From Marinobacter sediminum (GTDB lineage: Bacteria > Pseudomonadota > Gammaproteobacteria > Pseudomonadales > Oleiphilaceae), in contig NZ_JAGTWY010000001.1 of NCBI RefSeq assembly GCF_023657445.1, forward strand, positions 3,038,001 to 3,102,000: a stretch of 64,000 bases of DNA, read 5' to 3'. The notes beneath the pieces are model-generated. The model was not told the origin of the DNA, made no database searches, and saw only the letters and a program-made list of their open reading frames with translations. This document shows, piece after piece, positions 8,833-17,309 of the stretch (position 1 is the first letter of the stretch; each line of letters begins with the position of its first letter). A program made the position numbers and the translations under genes.

Positions 8833-9864
8833 ATGGGATTATTTGAACGTTATTTGAGCCTTTGGGTCGCCCTGGCCATTGTCCTGGGGATTGTTGCCGG
8901 CACTGCGATGCCCGGTGTGTTTGAAGCGGTCGCCGGCTTCACCTATGCCCATGTAAACCTGGTGGTCGCGGTCTTTATCTGGGCGATGATCTACCCGATG
9001 ATGGTCCAGGTGGATTTTCTGGCCATCAAAAACGTGGGCCGAAAACCACAGGGGCTGGTGCTGACTCTGATTATCAACTGGCTGGTCAAACCGTTCACCA
9101 TGGCCGCTCTGGGCTGGCTGTTCTTCAAGGTCCTGTTCGCCGAGCTGGTGGATCCGGTCACGGCTACCGAATACATCGCCGGGATGGTCCTGCTGGGCGT
9201 CGCTCCCTGCACCGCCATGGTATTCGTCTGGAGTCATCTGACCAAAGGCGATTCCGGCTATACGCTGGTACAGGTGTCCGTCAACGATATCATCATGATA
9301 TTCGCCTTTGCCCCCCTGGCGGCCTTTCTGCTGGGGCTCTCCTCCATTACCGTGCCCTGGGAAACCCTGTTGCTCTCGGTTCTGCTGTATGTAGTGGCAC
9401 CGTTGATCGCAGGCATCGTGACTCGACGGCAGCTGCTCCGAAAGGGCACTGCAAGGCTCGATAGCTGGCTGCAGCATAGCAAACCAACAACCGTACTGGG
9501 TCTTTTGGCGACCGTAACACTGTTGTTCGGACTGCAGGCAGACCGGATTCTGGACAATCCCCTTGCCATTGGACTGATTGCCATTCCCCTGCTGATCCAG
9601 AGTTACGGTATCTTCTTTCTCGCCTACTTCATCGCGAGAAAAATGCAGCTGCCCCACAATGTGGCGGCACCGGCCGGACTGATCGGCACCTCTAATTTTT
9701 TTGAACTGGCGGTCGCAGTTGCGATCAGTCTGTTCGGGCTGACCTCAGGAGCCGCCCTGGCAACGGTGGTCGGGGTATTGGTGGAAGTCCCGGTCATGTT
9801 GTCTCTGGTCGCTTTTGCGAATCGGACAAGACACTGGTTTCCTGCAGGCCCGGCCGAAACCTGA
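8833..9864 (+). CDS. acr3: Acr3 arsenite efflux permease
   Basis: A 343-residue inner-membrane protein with about ten membrane segments of the bile/arsenite/riboflavin transporter superfamily. Acr3 hallmarks: YPMMVQVDF near residue 57, the conserved Cys in [19 protein letters not shown] (about 130), and [21 protein letters not shown] in a later segment. It exports As(III). The ATG follows the arsR stop directly, so translation is coupled. No arsC arsenate reductase is present in the operon; arsenate handling is left to the downstream GAPDH-ArsJ pair or to an unlinked arsC. Confidence 0.94.
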   Translation: MGLFERYLSLWVALAIVLGIVAGTAMPGVFEAVAGFTYAHVNLVVAVFIWAMIYPMMVQVDFLAIKNVGRKPQGLVLTLIINWLVKPFTMAALGWLFFKVLFAELVDPVTATEYIAGMVLLGVAPCTAMVFVWSHLTKGDSGYTLVQVSVNDIIMIFAFAPLAAFLLGLSSITVPWETLLLSVLLYVVAPLIAGIVTRRQLLRKGTARLDSWLQHSKPTTVLGLLATVTLLFGLQADRILDNPLAIGLIAIPLLIQSYGIFFLAYFIARKMQLPHNVAAPAGLIGTSNFFELAVAVAISLFGLTSGAALATVVGVLVEVPVMLSLVAFANRTRHWFPAGPAET

Positions 9865-9879
9865 TCAAAGGAGTGCATC

Positions 9880-10884
9880 ATGAGCAAGATAAAGGTAGGC
9901 ATCAATGGATTTGGCCGCATTGGCCGTCTGGCCCTGCGAGTGGCGTGGGACTGGCCGGAAGTTGAATTCGTTGTCATCAACGATCCGGGGGCCGACGCCG
10001 CCACCCTGGCGCACCTGCTGACCTTCGACAGTATCCATGGCCGCTGGAACCACGAGGCCGGTTTTGAAGGGACTGACATGGTCATTGATGACAGCCGGAT
10101 CCGCGTGACCCACAACAAGACAATCGGGGAAACCGACTGGTCGGGCTGCGACGTGGTCATCGAAGCCAGCGGTAAAATGAAGACAGTCAGTGTACTGCAG
10201 GCCTATCTTGATCAGGGCGTCAAGCGCGTGGTTGTTACGGCCCCGGTAAAGGAGAACGGCGCCAAAAACATTGTGCTCGGCGTCAATGACGATAGTTTCG
10301 ACCCGGCCACAGACAGGATCGTGACAGCCGCGTCTTGCACAACCAATTGCCTCGCCCCGGTCGTGAAAGTGATTCATGAAAAACTGGGCATCAAACATGG
10401 TTCGATCACCACCATCCACAGTCTGACCAACACCCAGACCATCATAGATGCGCCCCACAAGGACTTGCGGCGGGCCCGGGCCTGCGGCAGCTCCCTGATA
10501 CCCACCAGCACCGGTTCCGCCACAGCCATCATCGAAATATTTCCGGAACTCAAAGGCCGGCTGGATGGCCACGCGGTCCGTGTTCCCCTGACCAATGCCT
10601 CACTGACCGACTGCGTCTTCGAAGTGGAACAGGCCACTGACCGTGACACCGTCAATACGCTCCTGAAAGAGGCCGCCGAAGGCGAACTGAAAGGCATACT
10701 GGGTTATGAAGAACGACCACTGGTCTCCATTGACTACAAGACCGATCCCCGCTCCTCAATTGTTGACGCCCTGTCCACCCTGGTGGTGAATGGTACCCAG
10801 GTAAAACTCTATGCCTGGTACGACAATGAATGGGGTTACGCGAACCGGACCGCCGAACTGATGCTCAAGGTGGGCTCGGCCTGA
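9880..10884 (+). CDS. ArsJ-associated glyceraldehyde-3-phosphate dehydrogenase
   Basis: GAPDH family enzyme (334 aa): Rossmann motif INGFGRIGR at the N-terminus, catalytic Cys in SCTTNC (about 154), His in the THSLTNTQ-like segment, and a C-terminal [11 protein letters not shown]. Placed directly before arsJ, it is expected to combine arsenate with glyceraldehyde 3-phosphate to make 1-arseno-3-phosphoglycerate, which ArsJ then exports (established for the gapdh-arsJ pair in Pseudomonas). RBS AAGGAG precedes ATG 9880. arsJ starts 2 nt after its stop. A housekeeping glycolytic GAPDH is less likely given the operon. Confidence 0.92.
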   Translation: MSKIKVGINGFGRIGRLALRVAWDWPEVEFVVINDPGADAATLAHLLTFDSIHGRWNHEAGFEGTDMVIDDSRIRVTHNKTIGETDWSGCDVVIEASGKMKTVSVLQAYLDQGVKRVVVTAPVKENGAKNIVLGVNDDSFDPATDRIVTAASCTTNCLAPVVKVIHEKLGIKHGSITTIHSLTNTQTIIDAPHKDLRRARACGSSLIPTSTGSATAIIEIFPELKGRLDGHAVRVPLTNASLTDCVFEVEQATDRDTVNTLLKEAAEGELKGILGYEERPLVSIDYKTDPRSSIVDALSTLVVNGTQVKLYAWYDNEWGYANRTAELMLKVGSA

Positions 10885-10885
10885 T

Positions 10886-12079
10886 ATGAACACAGCATTG
10901 CGCCAGTACCTGGTTATCACCGGCAATTACTGGGCATTTACCCTGACTGACGGCGCGTTGCGGATGCTGGTGGTGCTGCACTTCCACCAGCTCGGCTATT
11001 CACCGCTGGAAATCGCAATGCTGTTTCTGTTTTACGAGTTCTTCGGGGTCGTCACCAACCTGGTCGGTGGTTATCTGGGTGCCCGAATCGGCCTCAACAG
11101 GACCATGAATCTGGGCCTCGCCCTTCAGGTCCTGGCCCTGGCCATGCTCGCAGTGCCAGCCTCTGCGCTTACCGTACCCTGGGTCATGGCGGCTCAGGCA
11201 CTGTCCGGCATCGCCAAGGACCTTAACAAGATGTCCGCCAAAACCGGCATCAAACTGCTGGTTTCGGACGCCAACCAGGGCAAGCTCTACAAATGGGTCG
11301 CCCTGCTCACAGGATCCAAGAATACCCTGAAAGGGGTCGGGTTCTTCCTGGGCGGCCTGCTGCTGATGACTGCAGGCTTCAGGGGCGCAGTGGTTTTGAT
11401 GGCGTCAGCCTTGTTGCTGGTTTGGCTCAGCAGCCTGTTTCTGCTCACACAGGAGCTCGGCAAGAGCAAGGCCAAACCGAAGTTTACAGAGATTCTCTCA
11501 AAGAACCGGGCCATCAATGTGCTTTCAGCAGCCCGGTTATTTCTGTTCGGTGCCCGGGATGTCTGGTTCGTGGTGGCCTTGCCCGTTTATCTGCACACAG
11601 TCTTCGGTTGGGATTTCTGGAAAGTCGGTGGTTTCATGGCCACCTGGGTCATCGGCTATGGCTTCATCCAGACCATTGCGCCGAGACTGACCGGGAATCC
11701 CGAGGACAAAAAACCTGTGGTCCTGTGGGCAGGACTCCTGGCACTCGTTCCCGCCGTTATTGCTACTGGCCTGATGGCAGGGATAGCTCCGCAACTGGCA
11801 ATCGTTGGAGGGCTTTTACTGTTTGGCGTGCTATTCGCCATCAACTCATCCCTGCACAGTTACCTGATTGTCAGCTACGCCAGGGAAGATGGGGCCTCCC
11901 TGGATGTCGGTTTCTACTATATGTCCAATGCCGCCGGCCGACTGCTGGGGACCATCCTGTCCGGCTGGGTTTATCAGGCTTACGGTCTGGGCGCCTGTTT
12001 ATGGGTTTCTTCCGGGCTGATCACACTGGCTGCGCTATTTGCCGCCTGGTTACCGGACCAGCGGACGGCACCGGCCTGA
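10886..12079 (+). CDS. arsJ: ArsJ, organoarsenical (1-arseno-3-phosphoglycerate) efflux permease
   Basis: Major-facilitator protein of 397 aa with about twelve membrane segments. ArsJ-specific features include the N-terminal LRQYLVITGNYWAFTLTDGALRML, the loop SGIAKDLNKMSAKTGIK and the segment KLYKWVALLTGSKNTLKG. It is paired with the upstream GAPDH, together forming an arsenate resistance route that does not need arsenate reduction. It is the last gene of the ars operon and stops 3 nt before the end of a convergent gene. Confidence 0.92.
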   Translation: MNTALRQYLVITGNYWAFTLTDGALRMLVVLHFHQLGYSPLEIAMLFLFYEFFGVVTNLVGGYLGARIGLNRTMNLGLALQVLALAMLAVPASALTVPWVMAAQALSGIAKDLNKMSAKTGIKLLVSDANQGKLYKWVALLTGSKNTLKGVGFFLGGLLLMTAGFRGAVVLMASALLLVWLSSLFLLTQELGKSKAKPKFTEILSKNRAINVLSAARLFLFGARDVWFVVALPVYLHTVFGWDFWKVGGFMATWVIGYGFIQTIAPRLTGNPEDKKPVVLWAGLLALVPAVIATGLMAGIAPQLAIVGGLLLFGVLFAINSSLHSYLIVSYAREDGASLDVGFYYMSNAAGRLLGTILSGWVYQAYGLGACLWVSSGLITLAALFAAWLPDQRTAPA

Positions 12080-12082
12080 CCA

Positions 12083-13165
12083 TCAGAGCGGCCTGATAGC
12101 GTCCATCAGCTTCCCGGTTTCAGTCAGCTCCAGAAACTCATCACCCAGACGGTCGCTTTCCGCGATGGCCCTGCGCCAGGAACGCTCCCGGCCAGTGTTA
12201 TCGCCCACATATTTCTCAAAATCTTTCCGATCCGGCAGCTTGCGATCGGGCAGGGTGTCCAGGTACTCCCTGGAAGGCGCAATCAGCAGAACATCCTGCA
12301 AACGGGTTGCATCACCGCGGCGCCAGGGCAGGGTCTTATCAAACCATCCGGGTACCACTTTATCCGTGAAGTGCGGGTACAGGATGATCCCCGGCTGCTC
12401 ATAAGGCAGGTCCAGGTGATAGTCGAGCAGCCCCCCGTCCCGATATACGCCTTCCGGAGCGCCGGGAATATTGCGCACACCGGACATGACCATCGGTATG
12501 GATGCTGAAGCGAGTAACGCTGGCATCAGGTTTTCCCGTGTCAGTGCCACTTCGTGGCTCGGGAAATCCACCAGTTTCGATACCGGTGCTTTCAGTCGGG
12601 CATCGTGAATGATGCCACGCTCCATAAAACGGCCAAGATGGCGGCGGCTGACCATGTTGGCACTGATGGCATTCATCAGACCAAGACCTAACCGGCCCCT
12701 GGTGTCATGCTCAAGCATCCCCAGGCTGCGGACAACCACGATGTTGAGGCGATACCAGGGGTGATTGAGGAGATAGTCTTCGTGACCACCCAGCAACTCC
12801 TCCAGGAACAGAACGCTTTTGCGACTGACTTCCGCCGGGCTGACACCCTTGGCGAAACGCTGCGCGGTATAAAGCTCAGCCAGCCTGGCGAGCTGGGTCT
12901 TCGGATCGTTCGAAGAGGCAACCGCAGCAAACCGCCAACTGCCGATCGAGGAGCCTATCAGAGTGCGTTCCTGCTCTACCCCCGGCAACCAGTCGCCAAA
13001 GATGGCCTTGTCCAGTCCACTGATCCCCAAAGCCTTTGGCCCACCGGCGGCACCCGGGATCACATGAACATCGTCGGGGGTCAGTGGCTTGTCTTTCAGC
13101 CGTTGCATCGCACGTTGCCCGGCGCGAATTGTGAGTACCGGCGCGCGGGAATGGATGGCAGTCAT
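12083..13165 (-). CDS. Patatin-like phospholipase family protein
   Basis: A 360-residue protein with patatin features: a Gly-rich start (VIPGAAGGPKALG, about 35-47), the nucleophile elbow GSSIGS (about 72-77) and the Asp of YRDGGLLDYH (about 248), giving the Ser-Asp dyad of patatin-type lipid acyl hydrolases. No signal peptide or membrane segment, so it is probably cytoplasmic. Start ATG 13165 has GGAG 7 nt upstream. It faces the ars operon end to end with no room for a separate terminator. The substrate cannot be told from sequence. Confidence 0.8.
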   Translation of the reverse strand: MTAIHSRAPVLTIRAGQRAMQRLKDKPLTPDDVHVIPGAAGGPKALGISGLDKAIFGDWLPGVEQERTLIGSSIGSWRFAAVASSNDPKTQLARLAELYTAQRFAKGVSPAEVSRKSVLFLEELLGGHEDYLLNHPWYRLNIVVVRSLGMLEHDTRGRLGLGLMNAISANMVSRRHLGRFMERGIIHDARLKAPVSKLVDFPSHEVALTRENLMPALLASASIPMVMSGVRNIPGAPEGVYRDGGLLDYHLDLPYEQPGIILYPHFTDKVVPGWFDKTLPWRRGDATRLQDVLLIAPSREYLDTLPDRKLPDRKDFEKYVGDNTGRERSWRRAIAESDRLGDEFLELTETGKLMDAIRPL

Positions 13166-13346
13166 ACTCAGCTCCGTTGAAAAGTCCTGTGGATTCTAAC
13201 CAAGTGGACAGGCAGCAGCCAACTGAACCAAACTAATGGTGGTTATAAGTATCGCCATATGCTTCATTAAGGGGCGGGCCATGCTAGACTTCCAGGCGGT
13301 CTGTAACCGGAAGCGGACTGATTTTCCTAGACAGCAGGAGCTTGCT

Positions 13347-14414
13347 GTGAATGTTTTTGCCTTACCCAATTCGCTGGCGACCAACCCGACTCTCGCAGTT
13401 CTGGGTTTCAAAAGGCAACTGGTATACCACCTTCATTTCTGGGCCTTCGTTGCCGTTGCTCCCTTGGTACTGGTTCAATGGAGACAGGATCACTACCTTC
13501 TTTCCAGTATTCTGATCCTGTTCTGCCTGAATGCTCTGCTGGTCATTGCCTTTCTCCGATTCCGTAGCACCTATTTCCTCAAGGGCCGCCTGTTTCCTCT
13601 TCTGGCGGTGGTATCGGCCGCCTATTCCACCAGTATTAACGGACACGCCGGTCTCTATTGGGCTTATCCTGCAGCCACTGCCCTGTTTTTCCTACTGCCC
13701 CTGCGCGAAGCCATCGCCAGCAATATCGTTTTCGTTGCTGTCATGTCGATGGTTTCGTTCATCAAGTTTGCCGAAGCCGATTTCTGGCGTATCACCTTTT
13801 CTCTCGGACTGACATGCCTGTTCGCGATGATTTTTGCCTGGCTGGTGGGCAGGCTCCAGGGGGAACTGACACGACTCGCAACAACCGATCCTTTGACCGG
13901 TTGTCTCAACCGTTCTCAGCTGGCCGACATTCTCAACAGCCAGATCCAGATGCGGGAAAGGTACGAGCGGGTTTCCAGCCTGATACTGTTGGATCTGGAT
14001 TTTTTCAAGACCATTAATGACCAATGGGGCCACCTGGCCGGTGACAGGGTACTCAAGGAAATGTCCCTGCGGATGCGCAAGCGGCTGAGGGAGAGCGATC
14101 AGCTGTTTCGCATTGGCGGGGAGGAGTTCATGATCGTGCTGCCAGAAACCCGCCAGAAAGATGCTGATAACCTTGCTCACCAGTTATTGACCAGCATCAG
14201 CTCCCGGCCGTTTCTGGAAGATATAAAGATGACGGCAAGCGCCAGTGTGGCAGAGGTATGCCAGGGAGAAACCTGGTCCGTCTGGCTGAACCGTGCGGAT
14301 CAGGCACTTTATGAGGCCAAATCCCGGGGGCGGAATCAGGTGGTAAACGCTGCCCGCCCGGTGCCCATCAATCAGCAGGGATCTGACCAGCTAACCGACC
14401 AGGAAACCAACTGA
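13347..14414 (+). CDS. Membrane-bound diguanylate cyclase (GGDEF)
   Basis: N-terminal block of five to six membrane segments followed by a GGDEF domain (about the last 175 residues). The active site is GGEEF, with the upstream LDLDFFKTIND metal-binding segment intact, and an RESD motif exactly five residues before GGEEF matches the allosteric I-site, so the enzyme should make c-di-GMP and be product-inhibited. I chose GTG 13347 because AGGAG lies 6 nt upstream; ATG 13281 (preceded by AAGGGG) would add 22 polar residues and is a fair alternative. It stands alone between convergent and divergent neighbours. The sensed signal is unknown. Confidence 0.85.
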   Translation: MNVFALPNSLATNPTLAVLGFKRQLVYHLHFWAFVAVAPLVLVQWRQDHYLLSSILILFCLNALLVIAFLRFRSTYFLKGRLFPLLAVVSAAYSTSINGHAGLYWAYPAATALFFLLPLREAIASNIVFVAVMSMVSFIKFAEADFWRITFSLGLTCLFAMIFAWLVGRLQGELTRLATTDPLTGCLNRSQLADILNSQIQMRERYERVSSLILLDLDFFKTINDQWGHLAGDRVLKEMSLRMRKRLRESDQLFRIGGEEFMIVLPETRQKDADNLAHQLLTSISSRPFLEDIKMTASASVAEVCQGETWSVWLNRADQALYEAKSRGRNQVVNAARPVPINQQGSDQLTDQETN

Positions 14415-14441
14415 CCTCCGGCAGATGCCGAAGGCCCGGAA

Positions 14442-15347
14442 TCACTGCATCCCTTTTCTGAAATCGCGATAGGCACTGAAAACATCCCATGGACATTCAA
14501 AATGCGGATAGTGTCCAACGTTTCTGAGGCTCACCACATCCGGCTCTGGAATCAGCTCCCGGTAACGTCGGGCCATGGCAGCCCCGGACACCGGATCCGC
14601 GGTTCCGGAAATCAGCCGCATCGGCTGACGGGCTTTCTGCAGGGCCCCTACCCAGCGATTACGGTGGCAACGTCGCTCCTCCATGAACTGAATCAGGTGA
14701 TGAAGAATACCCCGGCCATTGTTGTAGGTAAGCAGGTGCCAGAAATCTTCCATATCCTGTCGATCCGGCGGGTTCTGGCTACCGAAAAGACGACGGAAAT
14801 TCCGCTCGAAGGCCCGGCGGCTGAGGCCCCGACTGATCAGGCCACCCAGCCGACTTCGCAGGAGCTTCTGGATCAGCAACGGATTATGGACTTCCGGAAA
14901 CAGGGCTCCGTTCAGGAAGCAGGCACTGGCTATATGAAATTGCAGTACCCCCTCCTGCTCTCTGGCAAGGAGTTCCTGGCCCACACTGCACCCATAATCA
15001 TGCGCCATAAAATGCACGGTTCCCAAGCCAAGGCCCTCGATCCAGCCCTGAAGGAGATCCGCCTGATCTTCGATGCTATACGGATAAGCCATGGGCTTGT
15101 CTGAAAACCCAAAGCCAAGCATGTCGAGCGTCAGCACACTGTGTTGCTGAACAAGCATTGGCCAGACCCTGCTCCAGTCCCAACTGGCTGTTGGAAATCC
15201 ATGGATCAGAACCAGTGGTTCACCATGGCCCGCCATGCGGCTGAAGATCGCATGCCCCTCATAACTGAACCACTTGCCTCCATGCTGCCATCCTTCAAGG
15301 CTGTACACCCCGTCCGTTGTATCGGCGGAGGCTATCACCTGTTCCAT
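14442..15347 (-). CDS. Alpha/beta hydrolase with Asp-type nucleophile (dehalogenase/epoxide-hydrolase-like)
   Basis: A 301-residue alpha/beta hydrolase. The oxyanion segment is HGFPTASWDW and the nucleophile elbow reads AHDYGCSVG, placing Asp rather than Ser at the nucleophile, as in haloalkane dehalogenases (HDWG) and epoxide hydrolases. Acid residue probably in SGTADPVSG and the catalytic His in NVGHYPHFE. A Tyr stands where dehalogenases carry the halide-binding Trp, so epoxide hydrolase or another activity is equally possible. Start ATG 15347 follows GGGGA. Cap domain is present (about 150-230). It is a single-gene unit. Confidence 0.78.
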   Translation of the reverse strand: MEQVIASADTTDGVYSLEGWQHGGKWFSYEGHAIFSRMAGHGEPLVLIHGFPTASWDWSRVWPMLVQQHSVLTLDMLGFGFSDKPMAYPYSIEDQADLLQGWIEGLGLGTVHFMAHDYGCSVGQELLAREQEGVLQFHIASACFLNGALFPEVHNPLLIQKLLRSRLGGLISRGLSRRAFERNFRRLFGSQNPPDRQDMEDFWHLLTYNNGRGILHHLIQFMEERRCHRNRWVGALQKARQPMRLISGTADPVSGAAMARRYRELIPEPDVVSLRNVGHYPHFECPWDVFSAYRDFRKGMQ

Positions 15348-15542
15348 GCGCTATCCCCGGTGTCTTTCAGACCCTCAAACTTTAAAACAATCCGGGTTCA
15401 GCTACCATAGCCTTACACCACGGCATGCACGCAGTTGAAGCGAAAGTGGTCTTTTCCCGTCCCGCCAGCGTAAAGCGTGGAGATAACGGATAAATTGACT
15501 TAAGCTTTGGCCCTCGTACGACACAGCAAACCGGAACTGACT

Positions 15543-16112
15543 ATGACCAAACACCTTGACGACCTTGCGGGGCATTACAGCGCCATTATTAATGGGCTCG
15601 GTGAAGACACCAGCCGCGAAGGTCTGCAAGACACCCCAATGCGCGCCGCCAAGGCGATGCAATTCCTGACCCAGGGTTACCAGCAAAGCCTGGACGATCT
15701 GGTAAACAATGCCGTCTTCGAATCTGCCATGGATGAGATGGTGGTGGTTCAGGACATCGAGCTTTACAGCATGTGCGAACATCACATGCTGCCGTTTATC
15801 GGCAAGTGTCACATCGCCTACCTGCCCCAGGGCCGGGTCCTGGGCCTGTCCAAGTTTGCCCGCATCGTAGATATGTACGCCCGCCGCCTGCAGATCCAGG
15901 AAAACCTGACGCGCCAGATTGCCGAAGCTATCGAAAGCGTTACCGGCGCCAAGGGTGTTGCTGTGGTCATTGAGGCCCAGCACATGTGCATGATGATGCG
16001 AGGCGTGGAAAAGCAGAACTCACGGATGAAAACGTCGATGATGCTGGGACAGTTCCGCAAGTCCCAGGCGACACGCACTGAGTTCCTGAACCTCATTGGC
16101 AACAACCGCTGA
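15543..16112 (+). CDS. folE: GTP cyclohydrolase I, FolE
   Basis: First enzyme of tetrahydrofolate and tetrahydromonapterin synthesis, converting GTP to dihydroneopterin triphosphate. The 189-residue length is typical. Zinc ligands are in [10 protein letters not shown] and the later [10 protein letters not shown]; substrate-binding patterns GLLDTP-like ([13 protein letters not shown]) and [21 protein letters not shown] are conserved. ATG 15543 ([10 protein letters not shown]) matches the family; a longer frame from 15507 uses a non-ATG start without support. folX follows 24 nt later. Confidence 0.95.
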   Translation: MTKHLDDLAGHYSAIINGLGEDTSREGLQDTPMRAAKAMQFLTQGYQQSLDDLVNNAVFESAMDEMVVVQDIELYSMCEHHMLPFIGKCHIAYLPQGRVLGLSKFARIVDMYARRLQIQENLTRQIAEAIESVTGAKGVAVVIEAQHMCMMMRGVEKQNSRMKTSMMLGQFRKSQATRTEFLNLIGNNR

Positions 16113-16136
16113 CCCAACCCGGAGAACGGAGGCGCT

Positions 16137-16511
16137 ATGACAGATGTAACCGGAAACCATCAGGCCCGGGTCCGCATCAAGGATCTTCTACTGCGAGCCT
16201 ACATTGGCATCAAGGAAGAGGAAATCAACAACCAGCAGGACGTGTTGATCAACGTGTGCCTGACCTACGACGCCGCCGACGCGATCAACGAAAACGAAAT
16301 CTCGGCCGCGCTGAATTACCGGACCATTACCAAGCAGATTATCCACCATGTAGATGGCAACCGTTTTGCCCTTTTGGAGCGCCTGACCCATGAAGTGCTA
16401 TGCATCGTCATGGAGCACGAGGCGGTGCAGTGGGCGCAGGTGGAAATCGACAAACCCCACGCGTTACGATACGCAGAATCCGTGTCCGTATGCCTTGAGG
16501 CACATCGATAA
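16137..16511 (+). CDS. folX: FolX, dihydroneopterin triphosphate 2'-epimerase
   Basis: A 124-residue FolB/FolX-family protein. [20 protein letters not shown] near the N-terminus and [19 protein letters not shown], then [13 protein letters not shown], match E. coli FolX more closely than FolB (aldolase). FolX converts dihydroneopterin triphosphate to the monapterin epimer. Its position directly after folE suggests the pair feeds tetrahydromonapterin, the cofactor of phenylalanine hydroxylase in pseudomonads. GGAGG precedes ATG 16137. Confidence 0.9.
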   Translation: MTDVTGNHQARVRIKDLLLRAYIGIKEEEINNQQDVLINVCLTYDAADAINENEISAALNYRTITKQIIHHVDGNRFALLERLTHEVLCIVMEHEAVQWAQVEIDKPHALRYAESVSVCLEAHR

Positions 16512-16535
16512 ACCAACTCAGGTGAAACCTCTCCC

Positions 16536-16967
16536 ATGCCTAGCAACTCCCCGGAACAGATGCGCGTCATTCTCGAAAGCATCCGCACGATTGCGCTTGT
16601 GGGCGCCAGTGAAAAGACTAACCGGCCGTCTCACGAAGTCATGGAGTTCATGCAGAAACAGGGTTACCGGGTTATCCCCGTGAACCCCCGTATCGCGGGC
16701 AAAACACTCTTGGGAGAAACCGTCTATGCCGACCTGGCCTCCCTGCCCGAACCCGTGGACATGGTGGAACTGTTCCTGGCACCTGAGCGCACTGACGCCA
16801 TCATCGATGAAGCTGTCGATCTGCACATACCTGTCCTCTGGATGCAAATTGGTGTTATCAACGAGAACGGTGCCGCCAGAGCCGAAGCAGCCGGACTGAC
16901 GGTGGTCATGGACCGCTGCCCGAAGCAGGAAATTCCACGTCTTGGCATCTCCCCGGTGCCTGCCTGA
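16536..16967 (+). CDS. CoA-binding (YccU-like) protein
   Basis: A 143-residue Rossmann-like CoA-binding domain protein. The nucleotide-binding loop ALVGASEKTNRPSHEVMEFMQ and IPVNPRIAGKTLLGE, then PVLWMQIGVINE, are characteristic of the YccU family. These are single-domain relatives of succinyl-CoA ligase alpha subunits without a known reaction. It starts 24 nt after folX and may share its transcript, but a functional link is not evident. Confidence 0.88.
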   Translation: MPSNSPEQMRVILESIRTIALVGASEKTNRPSHEVMEFMQKQGYRVIPVNPRIAGKTLLGETVYADLASLPEPVDMVELFLAPERTDAIIDEAVDLHIPVLWMQIGVINENGAARAEAAGLTVVMDRCPKQEIPRLGISPVPA

Positions 16968-17309
16968 GCCGACTGATCAAAATGAGAACTGGTGCACACT
17001 TTCGCGAGCAGGCGGTGATACCCTGCTCTGGTCTGCCATAATCGGCCAAAATAACCTGAAAGACTGTCAACGCCTTAACGCTACAACGAGCCAGACTTCC
17101 GCTTGACCTGATTAAAGCGGGGATATGCAGTGTTAACATCCCGCCTGAACCCAGCCCTTGACCGAATGTCGCCTCTGCCCGACGATGCCCTTTGGCCTCT
17201 CGCTTCTGGGCAGGGTTAAAGAACTGATGGCCGCACCCGACGAAAGTGTTTCATAATCTCCGGTACTGTCGGCAAACGGGCCGTTCAAATGCACACTGCG
17301 GAGTAAACT
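16968..17309 (+). other. Intergenic region (342 nt), no gene seen
   Basis: No convincing reading frame on either strand. It contains a small hairpin (GAGCAGG / CCTGCTC, 17006-17028) without a T-run and a TTGACC hexamer at 17103, which may belong to the promoter of the downstream CHASE-GGDEF-EAL gene but lacks a clear -10 at proper spacing. GGAG just before 17310 is that gene's ribosome site. Confidence 0.5.

Noticed and set aside
11293..12096. 267-codon frame on the + strand
   Set aside because: Out-of-frame shadow of arsJ, rich in Arg/Pro/Gly typical of the +1 frame of GC-rich genes.
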